64,000 nt of DNA from the NCBI GenBank assembly GCA_045591175.1, contig JAZNSI010000043.1:1-64000 (forward strand), read 5' to 3'. Every line of letters starts with the position of its first letter. The first letter of the stretch is position 1. A program made the translations under genes and the position numbers. Below, piece by piece: positions 42,080 through 51,222 of the stretch. This DNA comes from UBA11524 sp045591175 (lineage in GTDB: Bacteria > Bacillota > Clostridia > Christensenellales > Aristaeellaceae). The notes under the pieces are model-generated. The model worked only from the letters and a program-made list of their open reading frames with translations, was not told where the DNA came from and ran no database searches.

Positions 42080-43987
42080 TTATGCCTGAATGGCGTTGCC
42101 AGTGTACAGCTGATAATACTTGCCCTTCTGCTCAATGAGGTCGTCGTGGGTGCCTCGCTCGATGATGCGGCCCTGCTCCAGGACCATGATGCAATCGGAG
42201 TTCTTGACCGTGGACAGGCGGTGGGCGATGACGAAGGTGGTACGCCCGTGCATGAGGGCGTCCATGCCGCGCTGAACCAGGGTCTCGGTGCGGGTGTCGA
42301 TGGAGGAGGTGGCCTCATCCAGGATCAGGCAGGGCGGATCCGCAACTGCTGCGCGGGCGATGGCCAGCAGCTGGCGCTGGCCCTGGGACAGGTTCGAGCC
42401 GTCGCCGGTGAGCATGGTGTTGTAGCCCTCGGGCAGCTTGCGGATGAAGCTGTCCGCATTGGCCAGCTTGGCGGCGGCAATGCACTCCTCGTCGGTGGCG
42501 TCCAGCTTGCCGTAGCGGATGTTGTCCAGCACCGTGCCGGTGAACAGGTGGGTCTCCTGCAGCACCATGCCCAGGGACTTGCGCAGGTCGTCCTTCTTGA
42601 TCTTGTTCACGTTGATGCCGTCGTAGCGGATCTTGCCGTCCTGGATGTCGTAGAAGCGGTTGATCAGGTTGGTGATCGTGGTCTTGCCCGCGCCGGTTCC
42701 GCCGACGAAGGCGATCTTCTGGCCGGGCATCGCGTACATGTCGATGTCGAAGAGCACCTGCTTTTCCTCGTTGTAGCCGAAGTCAACGCCGTCAAAGACA
42801 ACGCCGCCCTCCAGCTTGGTGAGGGTCACGGTGCCGTCCCCGTGGGGATGCTTCCAGGCCCACATGCCGGTGCGCTTCTCGGATTCCACCAGGTTGCCGT
42901 TTTCGTCCTCGTGAGCGTTGACCAGCTCCACGTAGCCTTCGTCCTTCTCGGGCTCGGCGTCCATCAGGTCGAACACGCGGCGGGCGCCTGCCAGCGCCAT
43001 GATGATGGCGTTCATCTGCTGGGTCACCTGGGTGATGGGCTGGGTGAAGTTGCGGTTGAGGGAGAGGTAGGTGATCAGCTTGCCCAGCGTCATCAGCTTG
43101 CCGCCGGACATGATCGCCAGCGCAGAGCCCACCATCGCACAGATGACGTAGGAGATGTGGCCGAAGTTGTTGTTGATCGGGCCCATGGTGTTGGACCAGC
43201 GGTTGGCGTTGTGGGCGGCGGAGCGGAGGTTCTCGTTCAGCTCGTCGAAGCCCTCCTGGGCCTTGTCTTCATGGCAGAAGACCTTCACGACCTTCTGGCC
43301 GGTGGTCATCTCCTCGATATAGCCGTTGAGCTTACCCAGATTCTCCTGCTGTGCGGCGAAGAACTTGCCGCACATGCCCACCAGCTTGCCAGAAACCAGC
43401 ATCGTCAGCGTGACGAGGACGATGGAAAGCACCGTCATGATGGGGGAGAGCATGATCATGCTGGTGAAGGTGGTCACCAGGGTGACAGAGGAGTTGACCA
43501 GCTGGGTCAGGCTGCCGCCGATGAGCATGCGCATGGCGTCCACGTCGTTGGTGTAGACGGACATGATATCGCCGTGGGAGTGGGTGTCGAAATACTTGAT
43601 GGGCAGCTCCTCCATGTGGGTGAAGAGCTCGTTGCGGATCTTCAGCATGGAGCCTTGGGTCACCACGACCATGATGCGCTGCTGCAGGTACGAGCAGGCC
43701 ACGCCAAGGGCCAGGATGCCCGCCAGGCGCAGCAGACGCTGCAGCAGGTAATCAAAGGTGGAGGTGCCCTCCAGGATGCCCTTTATGTGCACGTCGATCA
43801 GCTCTTTGGTGAAGAGGGTGCCCTGCAATGTGCAGATGGCGGTGGCGAAGATGCACAGCAGCACGATGATGAAGTGCACGCCGTAGTTCTTCATGATGAA
43901 TCTGAGCACGCGGGCAAGCAGCTTGCCCTGCCCCTTCAGGGACATGGCAGGCATGGGTGTGCCGCGTCGGCCGGGACCACGCATCAT
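42080..43987 (-). CDS. ABC exporter half-transporter (consensus catalytic site)
   Basis: A 635-residue type IV ABC exporter subunit with a six-helix membrane domain (about 30-340) and a nucleotide-binding domain. Walker A is VGGTGAGKTTITNL, the signature LSQGQRQLLAIARA (a variant with Gln for Gly), and Walker B CLILDEATSSIDTRT with the catalytic Glu present. An inserted acidic stretch (DGYVELVNAHEDENG-like, about residues 350-390) lies between the domains. It overlaps its partner by four bases (ATGA) and must act as a heterodimer with it. Substrate is unknown; multidrug or lipid export is common for this family. AAGGAGG precedes the ATG. Confidence 0.9.
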   Translation of the reverse strand: MMRGPGRRGTPMPAMSLKGQGKLLARVLRFIMKNYGVHFIIVLLCIFATAICTLQGTLFTKELIDVHIKGILEGTSTFDYLLQRLLRLAGILALGVACSYLQQRIMVVVTQGSMLKIRNELFTHMEELPIKYFDTHSHGDIMSVYTNDVDAMRMLIGGSLTQLVNSSVTLVTTFTSMIMLSPIMTVLSIVLVTLTMLVSGKLVGMCGKFFAAQQENLGKLNGYIEEMTTGQKVVKVFCHEDKAQEGFDELNENLRSAAHNANRWSNTMGPINNNFGHISYVICAMVGSALAIMSGGKLMTLGKLITYLSLNRNFTQPITQVTQQMNAIIMALAGARRVFDLMDAEPEKDEGYVELVNAHEDENGNLVESEKRTGMWAWKHPHGDGTVTLTKLEGGVVFDGVDFGYNEEKQVLFDIDMYAMPGQKIAFVGGTGAGKTTITNLINRFYDIQDGKIRYDGINVNKIKKDDLRKSLGMVLQETHLFTGTVLDNIRYGKLDATDEECIAAAKLANADSFIRKLPEGYNTMLTGDGSNLSQGQRQLLAIARAAVADPPCLILDEATSSIDTRTETLVQRGMDALMHGRTTFVIAHRLSTVKNSDCIMVLEQGRIIERGTHDDLIEQKGKYYQLYTGNAIQA

Positions 43988-45870
43988 TGCAGATTCACCT
44001 CCTTGTGCTTGCGGGACTTCTTCTCCTTCATCGGGGGCATGGGGAAGGGCGGCATACCGGGCTTCTTCGGCTGCTGTTTGTTGATATCGAAGACCTCGAT
44101 GTCCTTGTCGGAGTTGGTCTCGTCAAAGTCGCCGGAGCCGCTGGTCTGGGTCTCGTAGATCTCGCGGTAGATCTCGCTCTTCTCCAGCAGGTTTTCGTGG
44201 GTATCGAAGGCAGCGATCTTGCCGTCCTCCATCACGATGATGCGGTCTGCATCCTGCACGGAGGCGATACGCTGGGCGATGATGATCTTGGTCGTGCCGG
44301 GGATGGCCTCGCGGAAGGCCTGGCGGATCTTGGCGTCGGTGGCGGTATCCACGGCGGAAGTGGAGTCGTCCAGGATCAGCACGCGGGGCTTCTTCAGCAA
44401 TGCGCGCGCGATGCAAAGGCGCTGCTTCTGGCCGCCGGAAACGTTGGTGCCGCCCTGCTCGATGAAGGTGTCGTACTTATCGGGCATCTTCTCGATGAAC
44501 TCATCCGCGCAGGCCTGACGGCACACAGCCTGGCACTCCTCCAGGGTTGCGTCAGCCTTGCCCCAGCGGAGGTTATCCAGAATCGTGCCGGAGAACAGCA
44601 CGTTCTTCTGCAGCACCACGGCAACCTGGTCGCGCAGGGCCTCCAGGTCGTAGGCGCGCACGTCCTTGCCGCCCACGCACACAGAGCCTTCCGTCACGTC
44701 ATACAGGCGGGAGATCAGGCTGACCAGCGTGGTCTTGCCGCAGCCCGTGCCGCCGATAACGCCCACAGTCTCGCCGGACTTGATGTGCAGGTTGATGTCC
44801 TCCAGGATGTCATCGCCGGAGCCCTCGGTGTGGTACTTGAAGTGGACGTTGTTGAAGTCGATGGAACCATCGGCGACCTGGGTGAGGGACTCGTCAGGAT
44901 TGGTGATGGAGGGTTCCTCGTCCAGCACCTCGACGATGCGCTTGCCTGCCGCTGCGGACATGGACAGGTTGACGAAGATCATCGACAGCATCATCAGGTT
45001 CATCAGGATGGACATGACGTAGGAGAACAGCGCACTCAGGTCGCCCACCAGCATGCCGGATTCGGGCGTGCACACAAGCTTGGCGCCGAACCAGGACAGC
45101 AGCAGGATCACGGTGTACACCGTGCCCATCATGACCGGGCCGTTCAGCGCAATGATGTTCTCTGCCTTCACAAAAAGCTTGTATACGCCGCCGGATGCTT
45201 CGCGGAACTTCTGGCCCTCATGCTCCTCGCGGACGAAGGCCTTCACCACGCGGATGCCCTTGACGTTCTCCTGCACGGAGGCGTTCAGCGCGTCGTACTT
45301 CTTGAACACCTGGCTGAAGACCTTCGACACCGTGCCGATGATCAGCGACAGGGACACGCCCAGGAAAACCAGCGCCACCAGGAAGATCACCGACAGCTTG
45401 CCGGAGATAGACAGCGCCGCCACCAGCGAGAAGATCAGCGTCAGCGGAGAGCGCACGGCGATGCGGGTGATCATCTGGAAGGAGTTCTGGATGTTGGTGA
45501 CGTCGGTGGTCAGGCGGGTGACAAGGCCCGCGGTGGAGAACTTGTCGATGTTGGCGAAGGAGAAGCGCTGGATGTTCTCATACATCGCGCGGCGCAGGTT
45601 CGCGCCAAAGCCGGTGGAGGCATGGCTGGCCAGATGCGCACAGGCTACGCCGAAGAACAGGCTCACCAGCGCCAGGCCCATCATGATCAAGCCATACTTG
45701 ATCAGCGCGGACATATCGCCCGCCTCGATGCCCTTGTTGATCAGCTGGGCCATCACCAGCGGGATCAGCACCTCCATCACCACTTCGCCTGCCGCGCAGA
45801 CGGGGGTGAGCAGCGCTGACCGTTTGTACTGCTTCACATGGGAAGCAAGCTTCTTGATCATAGGTTGCAT
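43984..45870 (-). CDS. ABC exporter half-transporter (degenerate catalytic site)
   Basis: A 628-residue ABC exporter subunit. After an N-terminal membrane domain with six helices, the nucleotide-binding domain has Walker A IGGTGCGKTTLVSL and signature VSGGQKQRLCIARA. In its Walker B region VLILDDSTSAVD, Asp replaces the usual catalytic Glu. This is typical of the partner with the degenerate ATP site in heterodimeric exporters such as TM287/288 or BmrCD. The C-terminus has a basic Pro/Met-rich tail ending KHKEVNLQ. Start choice between the adjacent in-frame ATGs at 45870 and 45861 is uncertain. A MarR gene lies directly upstream. Confidence 0.88.
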   Translation of the reverse strand: MQPMIKKLASHVKQYKRSALLTPVCAAGEVVMEVLIPLVMAQLINKGIEAGDMSALIKYGLIMMGLALVSLFFGVACAHLASHASTGFGANLRRAMYENIQRFSFANIDKFSTAGLVTRLTTDVTNIQNSFQMITRIAVRSPLTLIFSLVAALSISGKLSVIFLVALVFLGVSLSLIIGTVSKVFSQVFKKYDALNASVQENVKGIRVVKAFVREEHEGQKFREASGGVYKLFVKAENIIALNGPVMMGTVYTVILLLSWFGAKLVCTPESGMLVGDLSALFSYVMSILMNLMMLSMIFVNLSMSAAAGKRIVEVLDEEPSITNPDESLTQVADGSIDFNNVHFKYHTEGSGDDILEDINLHIKSGETVGVIGGTGCGKTTLVSLISRLYDVTEGSVCVGGKDVRAYDLEALRDQVAVVLQKNVLFSGTILDNLRWGKADATLEECQAVCRQACADEFIEKMPDKYDTFIEQGGTNVSGGQKQRLCIARALLKKPRVLILDDSTSAVDTATDAKIRQAFREAIPGTTKIIIAQRIASVQDADRIIVMEDGKIAAFDTHENLLEKSEIYREIYETQTSGSGDFDETNSDKDIEVFDINKQQPKKPGMPPFPMPPMKEKKSRKHKEVNLQ

Positions 45871-45881
45871 AATCCTTTCTT

Positions 45882-45895
45882 GCGATTGCGATCGC
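45882..45895 (-). promoter_or_regulatory. 14-base near-palindrome between marR and the ABC genes
   Basis: GCGATTGCGATCGC is palindromic except for one base pair and abuts the marR stop. It resembles the near-palindrome at 46341-46354 in front of marR. It is a candidate MarR operator. Confidence 0.45.
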
Positions 45896-46324
45896 TTACT
45901 TGACGGCCTCGTATACCTTTTTCAGGCAGCTCAGGAAAACCTCGCGCTCCTCCGGGGAGAGGTTTGCGGTCAGCCGGGACTCGGAGTTCACGACGTCCTG
46001 CCGGCTTTGGGCGTGGACGCGGGCGCCTTCCTCCGTGAGCCTGACCAGCTTGATACGGCGGTCGGCAGGGGAGGCAACGGCCTCGATCAGCCCCTTCTTC
46101 TCCAGTCGGGAGACCAGTCCCGCCACGGTGGACTGAGCCGCGCAGAAGCGCTCCTCCAGCGCCTTGAGGGACAGGGTGTGCTCCTCCGCGTGGGCGAGCA
46201 GGATCAGCACGCGGTTCTGCTGCATGGTGAGGTTGAGGGCCTGCAGGTTCTGGTTGGCTTCCTTTTCCAGCGCGTTGTCGATGCGCTTGATGAACCAGCC
46301 GTAGCCTGCGATGGGCTTATCCAT
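45896..46324 (-). CDS. MarR-family regulator
   Basis: A 142-residue winged-helix repressor of the MarR type. The recognition region is LSLKALEERFCAAQSTVAGLVSRLEKKGLI, and the wing is SPADRRIKLVRLTEEG, with the D-R-R motif characteristic of the family. The ATG at 46322-46324 has AAGGAGG upstream. It lies upstream of the heterodimeric ABC exporter genes on the same strand (26-base gap), the common layout where the repressor controls its efflux pump. Its likely operators are described as separate features. Confidence 0.92.
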   Translation of the reverse strand: MDKPIAGYGWFIKRIDNALEKEANQNLQALNLTMQQNRVLILLAHAEEHTLSLKALEERFCAAQSTVAGLVSRLEKKGLIEAVASPADRRIKLVRLTEEGARVHAQSRQDVVNSESRLTANLSPEEREVFLSCLKKVYEAVK

Positions 46325-46340
46325 GATATACCTCCTTCTA

Positions 46341-46354
46341 CGATTGTACGATCG
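46341..46354 (-). promoter_or_regulatory. Near-palindrome at the marR transcription start
   Basis: CGATTGTACGATCG, palindromic except one base pair, lies immediately downstream of the marR -10. A single GCGATTG half-site is at 46392-46398, upstream of the -35. Together they flank the promoter, as autoregulatory MarR sites often do. Confidence 0.5.
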
Positions 46355-46356
46355 AT

Positions 46357-46385
46357 ATTCTAATATAATCATCGCATGGTGTCAA
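46357..46385 (-). promoter_or_regulatory. Sigma-A promoter for marR and the ABC exporter
   Basis: On the minus strand TTGACA (46385-46380) and TAGAAT (46362-46357) with a 17-base spacer. Confidence 0.8.
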
Positions 46386-46424
46386 TAGCTTGCGATTGAT
46401 TTAACATCAAGTTCATATTTGCAC

Positions 46425-46453
46425 AAAAAGATCCGCCCCGAAGGACGGATCTT
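46425..46453 (-). terminator. Terminator after the pyrophosphatase gene
   Basis: Eight-base-pair stem (AAGATCCG with CGGATCTT, 46428-46435 and 46446-46453), ten-base loop and T-run on the minus strand, directly before the marR promoter. Confidence 0.8.
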
Positions 46454-46460
46454 GCTTCGT

Positions 46461-48080
46461 TTAACCCCACAGCGCTGCCAGCGCAGGGACGATCTGCTTC
46501 TTGCGGCTGACCACGCCGGGCAGGAACACATGCTGTCCGACGATCCGGCCAGTATCAAAGGCCTGGATGACGGCTTCTTCGTCACCGAGGAAGACCAGCT
46601 CCGTGCCGCAACGCAGCACATCGGTGAGCATCATCAGCACCATGTCATAGCCCCGCAGCTGCTTGAGCTTGTTCATCGCGGGAAGGAGCTCGTTCAGCCG
46701 TTCCAGCATGCTGTCCGTGTCCAGACAGGTGATCTGGCTGATGCCCAGCGCGTGTCCGGCAATGTGGAACTCCTTGAAGTCGGTGTTGATGAGCGCTTCG
46801 ACGGGCTTGTCCGCGCTGGATGCGGCGGAGAACATCTCCCGGCCCAGCTTGTCAAGGTCAAGTCCGGCGATGCGGGCCAGACGCTCAGCCATGCGCTTGT
46901 CGCGGGAGGTGCAGGTGGGCGACTTGAACAGCACCGTGTCGGAGAGGATGGCTGCTGCCATCAGGCCGGCCAGCTTTTCCGAGGGCTGCAAGCCGCGCTC
47001 CTGGAACATGGTGGCCACGATGGTCGTGGTGGAGCCCACCGGCTCGTTGCGCATGAACACGGGATGCCCGGTCTGCACGTCCGCCAGGCGGTGGTGGTCA
47101 ATAATGGCGACGATCTCCGCCTGATCCAGCCCGGGGATGGACTGGCTCTTTTCGTTGTGATCCACCAGCACCACGCGCTTGCGGCGGGGACGGAGCAGAT
47201 GATAGCGGCTCAGCGTACCCACGACATGATCGCGGTGGTCGATGATGGGATAGGAGCGGTAGCGGCTCTGCAGCACGGTCTCGCGCACGTCGTCGATAAA
47301 ATCATTGAGGTGGAAATACACCAGGTCGTCCGTCTGTGCGATGCGGCTGACGGGGATGGCCTGATAGATCATGCGGGCGGCGCGGTAGGCGTCGCAGGGC
47401 GTGACGATGATGCAGGTGTCGCTGTGGAGATTCAGATACTTGTCCGGCACTGCGCCCTGACAGACGATGACGCAGCTGGCATGCCGGAGGATGGCCTCAT
47501 CGATCACATCCTCCTGCTCGCCGCACAGAATGATTGCGCCTTCCTTCACGCCCCGCAGCTTTTCGCCGGAGCAGGGAAGGGCGATGACGACCTCGCCGGA
47601 GATGGCGTCGAAGGAGTCCTCCTCGCTGTTGACGATGTGGCCCTCCAGCGCGGACAGCAGATTGAACACCGGCACATCCCTGACGCTGGGGTTGGAGATG
47701 GACTCCATGTCGCTTTCTGCCACGCCGCCGGCGGTCAGCATGCCATAGAGGCTTCTGTCCTCGTTGGTGACGGGCACTGCAGACAGCGCCTGATGGTCCC
47801 GCAGGATCTGCCACGCGTGGCTGACGGGCACCTGCTTGCCAATGGTGGGCGGGGTGTCGTACTCGATGTCCCGCACCTGCGTGCGGACGGTGGAAAGCAG
47901 CAGCGGCGGCTCAAAGCCGAAGCGCTCCAGCAGGAAGCGGCTTTCGTCATTGAGATGCCCCAGCCGGGCTGCGACGTAGTCATGGTCGCCCAAAGCGTTA
48001 TTCAGCGCGGCATAGGCCATGGCAGACACGATGGAGTCCGTGTCGGGATTACGGTGACCGCATACATAGATCGGATCCAT
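46461..48080 (-). CDS. ppaC: Mn-dependent family II inorganic pyrophosphatase with CBS/DRTGG insert
   Basis: A 539-residue enzyme splitting pyrophosphate. The DHH-type catalytic core is divided: GHRNPDTDSI at the N-terminus, VLVDHNEKSQS, IIDHHRLAD and the C-terminal VVSRKKQIVP substrate-binding motif. Between them (about 65-300) is a regulatory insert with a CBS motif (ALSAVPVTNEDRSLYGMLTAGG), a DRTGG-like domain and a second CBS (RSYPIIDHRDHVVGTLSRYH). Known CBS-PPases are inhibited by AMP/ADP and activated by diadenosine polyphosphates when the DRTGG part is present. GGAGGG precedes the ATG. Confidence 0.93.
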   Translation of the reverse strand: MDPIYVCGHRNPDTDSIVSAMAYAALNNALGDHDYVAARLGHLNDESRFLLERFGFEPPLLLSTVRTQVRDIEYDTPPTIGKQVPVSHAWQILRDHQALSAVPVTNEDRSLYGMLTAGGVAESDMESISNPSVRDVPVFNLLSALEGHIVNSEEDSFDAISGEVVIALPCSGEKLRGVKEGAIILCGEQEDVIDEAILRHASCVIVCQGAVPDKYLNLHSDTCIIVTPCDAYRAARMIYQAIPVSRIAQTDDLVYFHLNDFIDDVRETVLQSRYRSYPIIDHRDHVVGTLSRYHLLRPRRKRVVLVDHNEKSQSIPGLDQAEIVAIIDHHRLADVQTGHPVFMRNEPVGSTTTIVATMFQERGLQPSEKLAGLMAAAILSDTVLFKSPTCTSRDKRMAERLARIAGLDLDKLGREMFSAASSADKPVEALINTDFKEFHIAGHALGISQITCLDTDSMLERLNELLPAMNKLKQLRGYDMVLMMLTDVLRCGTELVFLGDEEAVIQAFDTGRIVGQHVFLPGVVSRKKQIVPALAALWG

Positions 48081-48095
48081 TCAAAACCCTCCGTT

Positions 48096-49010
48096 TCACT
48101 CGAAGAAGTCTTCATCCTCATCCGCAACGATCCAGGCGTCCGGGTCGGCGTATTTCTTTTCATCGTACAGGCGGTTGATCAGCGTCTGGGTCTCAATGTT
48201 GGCGATGCCCAGTACCTTCAAATTGTGGGCTGTCTGGAAGCGGGTGATGGCATCCTGGGTGTTGACGCCGAAGTGGCCGGTCACGTTATCCGCGCTCAGC
48301 CAGCCAAGGTAGACCAGTTTTTCCTGCAGCTCGGTGACCTTTTTGCCGGTGTTGCCAAAGCGCATGGTCCAGTCCGCCACGTCGTGGACGGTGCCGTAGC
48401 CCAGGATCTTCTTGTCGCCGGTGGAGTAAGTTACCCGTGCCACCCGGTCGGGGTTGTTGCCCTCGATGCAATGGATGGTGACGCTGCCGTCCTTGTTCTT
48501 GGTGGCGTATTCTACCATGGCCACGTGTGAGGTGTTGCCGTCGCTGGTCCAGGAGAAGAACACCCAGTCGCCGGGCTGGGGGATGTATTCCCCGGCGGTG
48601 ATGAACTCATCCTCGCCCTTGAACCACTGGTAGCCCCACTCGTCCAGGTTGCCGTTTCGGGCGACCCAGCGGCCCTCCTTGATGAACCAGCGCATGCCGG
48701 TATTCTGCCCGGAATAGAGGGGGTATACGTTCTTGAGCAGTGACGTGCCGTGGGTCTTGTCCACCTGATCGACGCACCAGCACAGGAACTCGGCGCACCA
48801 CTGGGCATAGCCGTCGCCCCAGTACTCGCCGTACTTGGAGTAGCCGTGGGAGCCCTCCTTGTAGCCGAGCTCCCCTCGGGCAACATCCAACAGCTGGGTG
48901 ACGTATTCCGGCACGGGCCATTGGGGCCGCAGCGCCTCGGCCTTGTCGTCGGCAAGGCAGGAGGCGGCCAGCAGGCACAATAACATGGCAAAGGCGATCA
49001 AACGCTTCAT
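48096..49010 (-). CDS. Secreted CHAP-domain protein with peptidoglycan-binding domain
   Basis: A 304-residue exported protein with a signal peptide (KRLIAFAMLLCLLAASCLAD). The CHAP-type cysteine peptidase/amidase region is at about 30-200, with the likely catalytic Cys in GYAQWCAEFLCWCV and the His in DGNTSHVAMVEYAT. A peptidoglycan-binding type 1 domain follows (GNTGKKVTELQEKLVYLGWLS, DAITRFQTAHNLK). It probably cuts peptide links in the wall. The ATG at 49008-49010 is seven bases past AAGGAGT, while the ATG at 49016 abuts that site. Distal neighbours are a pyrophosphatase and sfsA. Confidence 0.88.
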   Translation of the reverse strand: MKRLIAFAMLLCLLAASCLADDKAEALRPQWPVPEYVTQLLDVARGELGYKEGSHGYSKYGEYWGDGYAQWCAEFLCWCVDQVDKTHGTSLLKNVYPLYSGQNTGMRWFIKEGRWVARNGNLDEWGYQWFKGEDEFITAGEYIPQPGDWVFFSWTSDGNTSHVAMVEYATKNKDGSVTIHCIEGNNPDRVARVTYSTGDKKILGYGTVHDVADWTMRFGNTGKKVTELQEKLVYLGWLSADNVTGHFGVNTQDAITRFQTAHNLKVLGIANIETQTLINRLYDEKKYADPDAWIVADEDEDFFE

Positions 49011-49034
49011 TGTCATACTCCTTGTTGTTTGATG

Positions 49035-49718
49035 TCAAAGGATCACCGGCACGGTGCGGACGATCTCCGCTGAATCCGCCGTGACGCGGCAGCAGGCAGC
49101 CGCAATGCGCACGCCGGCAGCGGCGGCCTCCCGCAGGACTGCGGAGAAGTCAGGGTCGGTCGCGTCATTGGGGGAAAGTGCAATCGCGTCTTTCTTCATA
49201 ATAACGAAGATGAGGCCTGTTTCCATCCCGGCATGGCGCGCTTCGATCAAGCCGCGCAGGTGCTTGGCGCCGCGGGAGGTGGGTGCGTCGGGGAAAATGG
49301 CCACGCCTGCTTCGTCGAAGAGCGTTACGCCCTTGACTTCGATCAGTCCGCGCGTTTCGCCGTGCAGGTAAGCCAGATCGAAGCGGGAACCCCCGTGGGT
49401 GAACTCGCTCTGCACCTGGGTCACATCGCCCCAGCCGCCGCTTTGCACCCATTCCCGGGCGATGAGGTTCGGCGCCTGGCTGTCAATGTTGACAATGCGT
49501 CCGTCCTTTTCCACCGCGACCAGGTCGTAAAGGGTCTTGCGGCTTGGATTGCCGGATCTCTCCAGCCAGCACAGCGCGCCGGGAACCAGCAGCTCCCGCA
49601 GGCGGCCGGTGTTCTTCACGTGGACGGTGGTTTCCGCGCCGTCCACCATACATTTCGCAATAAAGCGATTGACCCGGCACAGAAAGCTGCACTGGGTCAA
49701 ATCGTGATAGAGTTTCAT
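49035..49718 (-). CDS. sfsA: SfsA family sugar fermentation stimulation protein (nuclease-like)
   Basis: A 227-residue SfsA protein. Features are the N-terminal OB-like part (FLCRVNRFIAKCMVDG, VHVKNTGRLRELLVPG), followed by a restriction-endonuclease-like core: a catalytic-type acidic pattern around SRFDLAYLHGETRGLIEVKGVTL (E-x-K motif) and PDAPTSRGAKHLRGL. SfsA proteins were named for maltose metabolism in E. coli and have nucleic acid binding or nuclease activity. A GAGGACTG site lies before the ATG. It starts six bases after the VanW stop, so the two are co-transcribed. Confidence 0.93.
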   Translation of the reverse strand: MKLYHDLTQCSFLCRVNRFIAKCMVDGAETTVHVKNTGRLRELLVPGALCWLERSGNPSRKTLYDLVAVEKDGRIVNIDSQAPNLIAREWVQSGGWGDVTQVQSEFTHGGSRFDLAYLHGETRGLIEVKGVTLFDEAGVAIFPDAPTSRGAKHLRGLIEARHAGMETGLIFVIMKKDAIALSPNDATDPDFSAVLREAAAAGVRIAAACCRVTADSAEIVRTVPVIL

Positions 49719-49724
49719 GGGAAA

Positions 49725-51035
49725 TCAGTCCTCGAAAACGCGGTAGACCAGCCAGCACAGCGCGCCGTCGTAGTTGGTGTGGCCCTCCAGGCGGATAGGG
49801 AAGTCGTAATCGTTGCGGAAGACCAGGTTCAGTTCCTTGTTGCCGACCGCGGCGTCCTGGCCCATGGGGAGGTAAGGTGCGCCGTTGTCGCCGTGGGCGC
49901 GGCGATGGGTAATGGTGATCTTCGGCAGCTGCAGCAGCACATTGTACAGAGTGGAGGACACCTGGCAGGTGCCGCCGCCGGGGGACTGGATGGTGGTGCC
50001 TTCAGCCAGCGCGCCGGCCTCCAAATAGCCGTTTTCCAGAGTGTAGGGGCCCATGGTGTCGTTGGCGTCCAGCTCCTGGCCGGGCTTCAGCACGACGCTC
50101 ATGCGCTGGATGCCCACATCGATGTTGTGCATGCGGTTCTGGATGATCTCGGTGCTGTTGTACTTATAATAGGAGGTATACGCAGCGATGGGGGTATCGT
50201 CGTTGAGGGCCTGATCGGTGGGGGAGACGGTGCGGATGTCGGTCAGGTCGCTGATGTGGATGTAGCCGTAGGTGCGCCAGTAGTTTACTACAGCCCATTC
50301 GCCATCAAACTGCCAGATGCTCAGGGTCGTGCCGGGCTTGAGGATCGCCCAGCAGTAATCATCATGGCTCATGCTGACGCGGACTTCGGCAGTATCGGCA
50401 GTCACGGCCACGTACTGATGCTTCTGCACGCCGTAGGGAGGCGTGTTCACAGGATCCACAGGCTTCACGTCCAGAATACGGTGACGCTTGACATAGCCGA
50501 TCTGCCCCTTGAAGCGAACGATGGCCCACAGGGGATCCAGATAGAGTACGTCCACCTTGGTCTTGCCGCCCACCTGGAAGATGCGGTCGACATAGATGGA
50601 GCGTACGTTGTAGGCGGAGGTGCCTGCCTTCAGGTAGCAGGTGTACAGGGCAGGAGACTTTTTGTCGAAGTCCTCCACTGTTTTGAGATCATACTGTTCA
50701 CCCATGGGCTCGGGCAGGGCGTACTCGTTGAACTGCACGCGATCCTCAACGACGTAGGTGGGACGCTTGTAGTTGCCGTTGGGCAGGGGCTCGACCTCCG
50801 TGTAGTACCACTTGTACCACTCGTCCAGGTTCATTTCCATGCCGTTGGCCTTGTTGGGCAGGGGCGTGGGGGCTGCATCGCTGGGCGGGAATACCGGAAT
50901 GGTCGGCACGGGCGTGGGCGTAGGACGGGGCGTCGGCGTAGGGGTAGGTGCAGCAGCCAGTGCCGGATATGCTGCAGTTGTCAGCAGCGTCATAAGCATC
51001 AGCAGGAAAGCAAGCATACGCTTGTAGGTCATCAT
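49725..51035 (-). CDS. VanW-family exported protein
   Basis: A 436-residue protein with a signal peptide (KRMLAFLLMLMTLLTTAAYPALAAA), a short PTPTPRPTPTP linker, an SH3-like region (about 130-230; AVTADTAEVRVSMSHDDY) and a C-terminal VanW domain. The hallmark SPGGGTCQVSSTLYNVLLQLP (residues about 355-375) is followed by ITHRRAHGDNGAPYLPMGQDA, typical of the family. VanW-domain proteins are linked to vancomycin resistance loci by name but mostly have unknown wall-related functions. The start is the ATG at 51033-51035, with GGGAGGA upstream. Confidence 0.9.
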   Translation of the reverse strand: MMTYKRMLAFLLMLMTLLTTAAYPALAAAPTPTPTPRPTPTPVPTIPVFPPSDAAPTPLPNKANGMEMNLDEWYKWYYTEVEPLPNGNYKRPTYVVEDRVQFNEYALPEPMGEQYDLKTVEDFDKKSPALYTCYLKAGTSAYNVRSIYVDRIFQVGGKTKVDVLYLDPLWAIVRFKGQIGYVKRHRILDVKPVDPVNTPPYGVQKHQYVAVTADTAEVRVSMSHDDYCWAILKPGTTLSIWQFDGEWAVVNYWRTYGYIHISDLTDIRTVSPTDQALNDDTPIAAYTSYYKYNSTEIIQNRMHNIDVGIQRMSVVLKPGQELDANDTMGPYTLENGYLEAGALAEGTTIQSPGGGTCQVSSTLYNVLLQLPKITITHRRAHGDNGAPYLPMGQDAAVGNKELNLVFRNDYDFPIRLEGHTNYDGALCWLVYRVFED

Positions 51036-51093
51036 ACGAGGTTCCTCCCGTTTTGACAAAAGCCGTCCAATGCGGCCATAATAAACCACCATG

Positions 51094-51122
51094 ATTATAC
51101 CATTGGCGCGCCTTTGCCGCAA
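51094..51122 (-). promoter_or_regulatory. Candidate sigma-A promoter for the vanW-like gene
   Basis: On the minus strand TTGCGG (51122-51117) and TATAAT (51099-51094) with a 17-base spacer, about 58 bases before the start codon. Confidence 0.6.
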
Positions 51123-51193
51123 GGGGAAATGCACATCTTTTACAATTTGTCATCAGGATGATCCGCATTTGGGCAAAATGCGTACTTTTCCCC

Positions 51194-51222
51194 TTGATTT
51201 TGCATGAGCGTTCGGGTATAAT
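51194..51222 (+). promoter_or_regulatory. Sigma-A promoter for fhs
   Basis: TTGATT (51194-51199), 17-base spacer, TATAAT (51217-51222). The 60-base leader has a small hairpin but no recognisable THF riboswitch. Confidence 0.75.
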
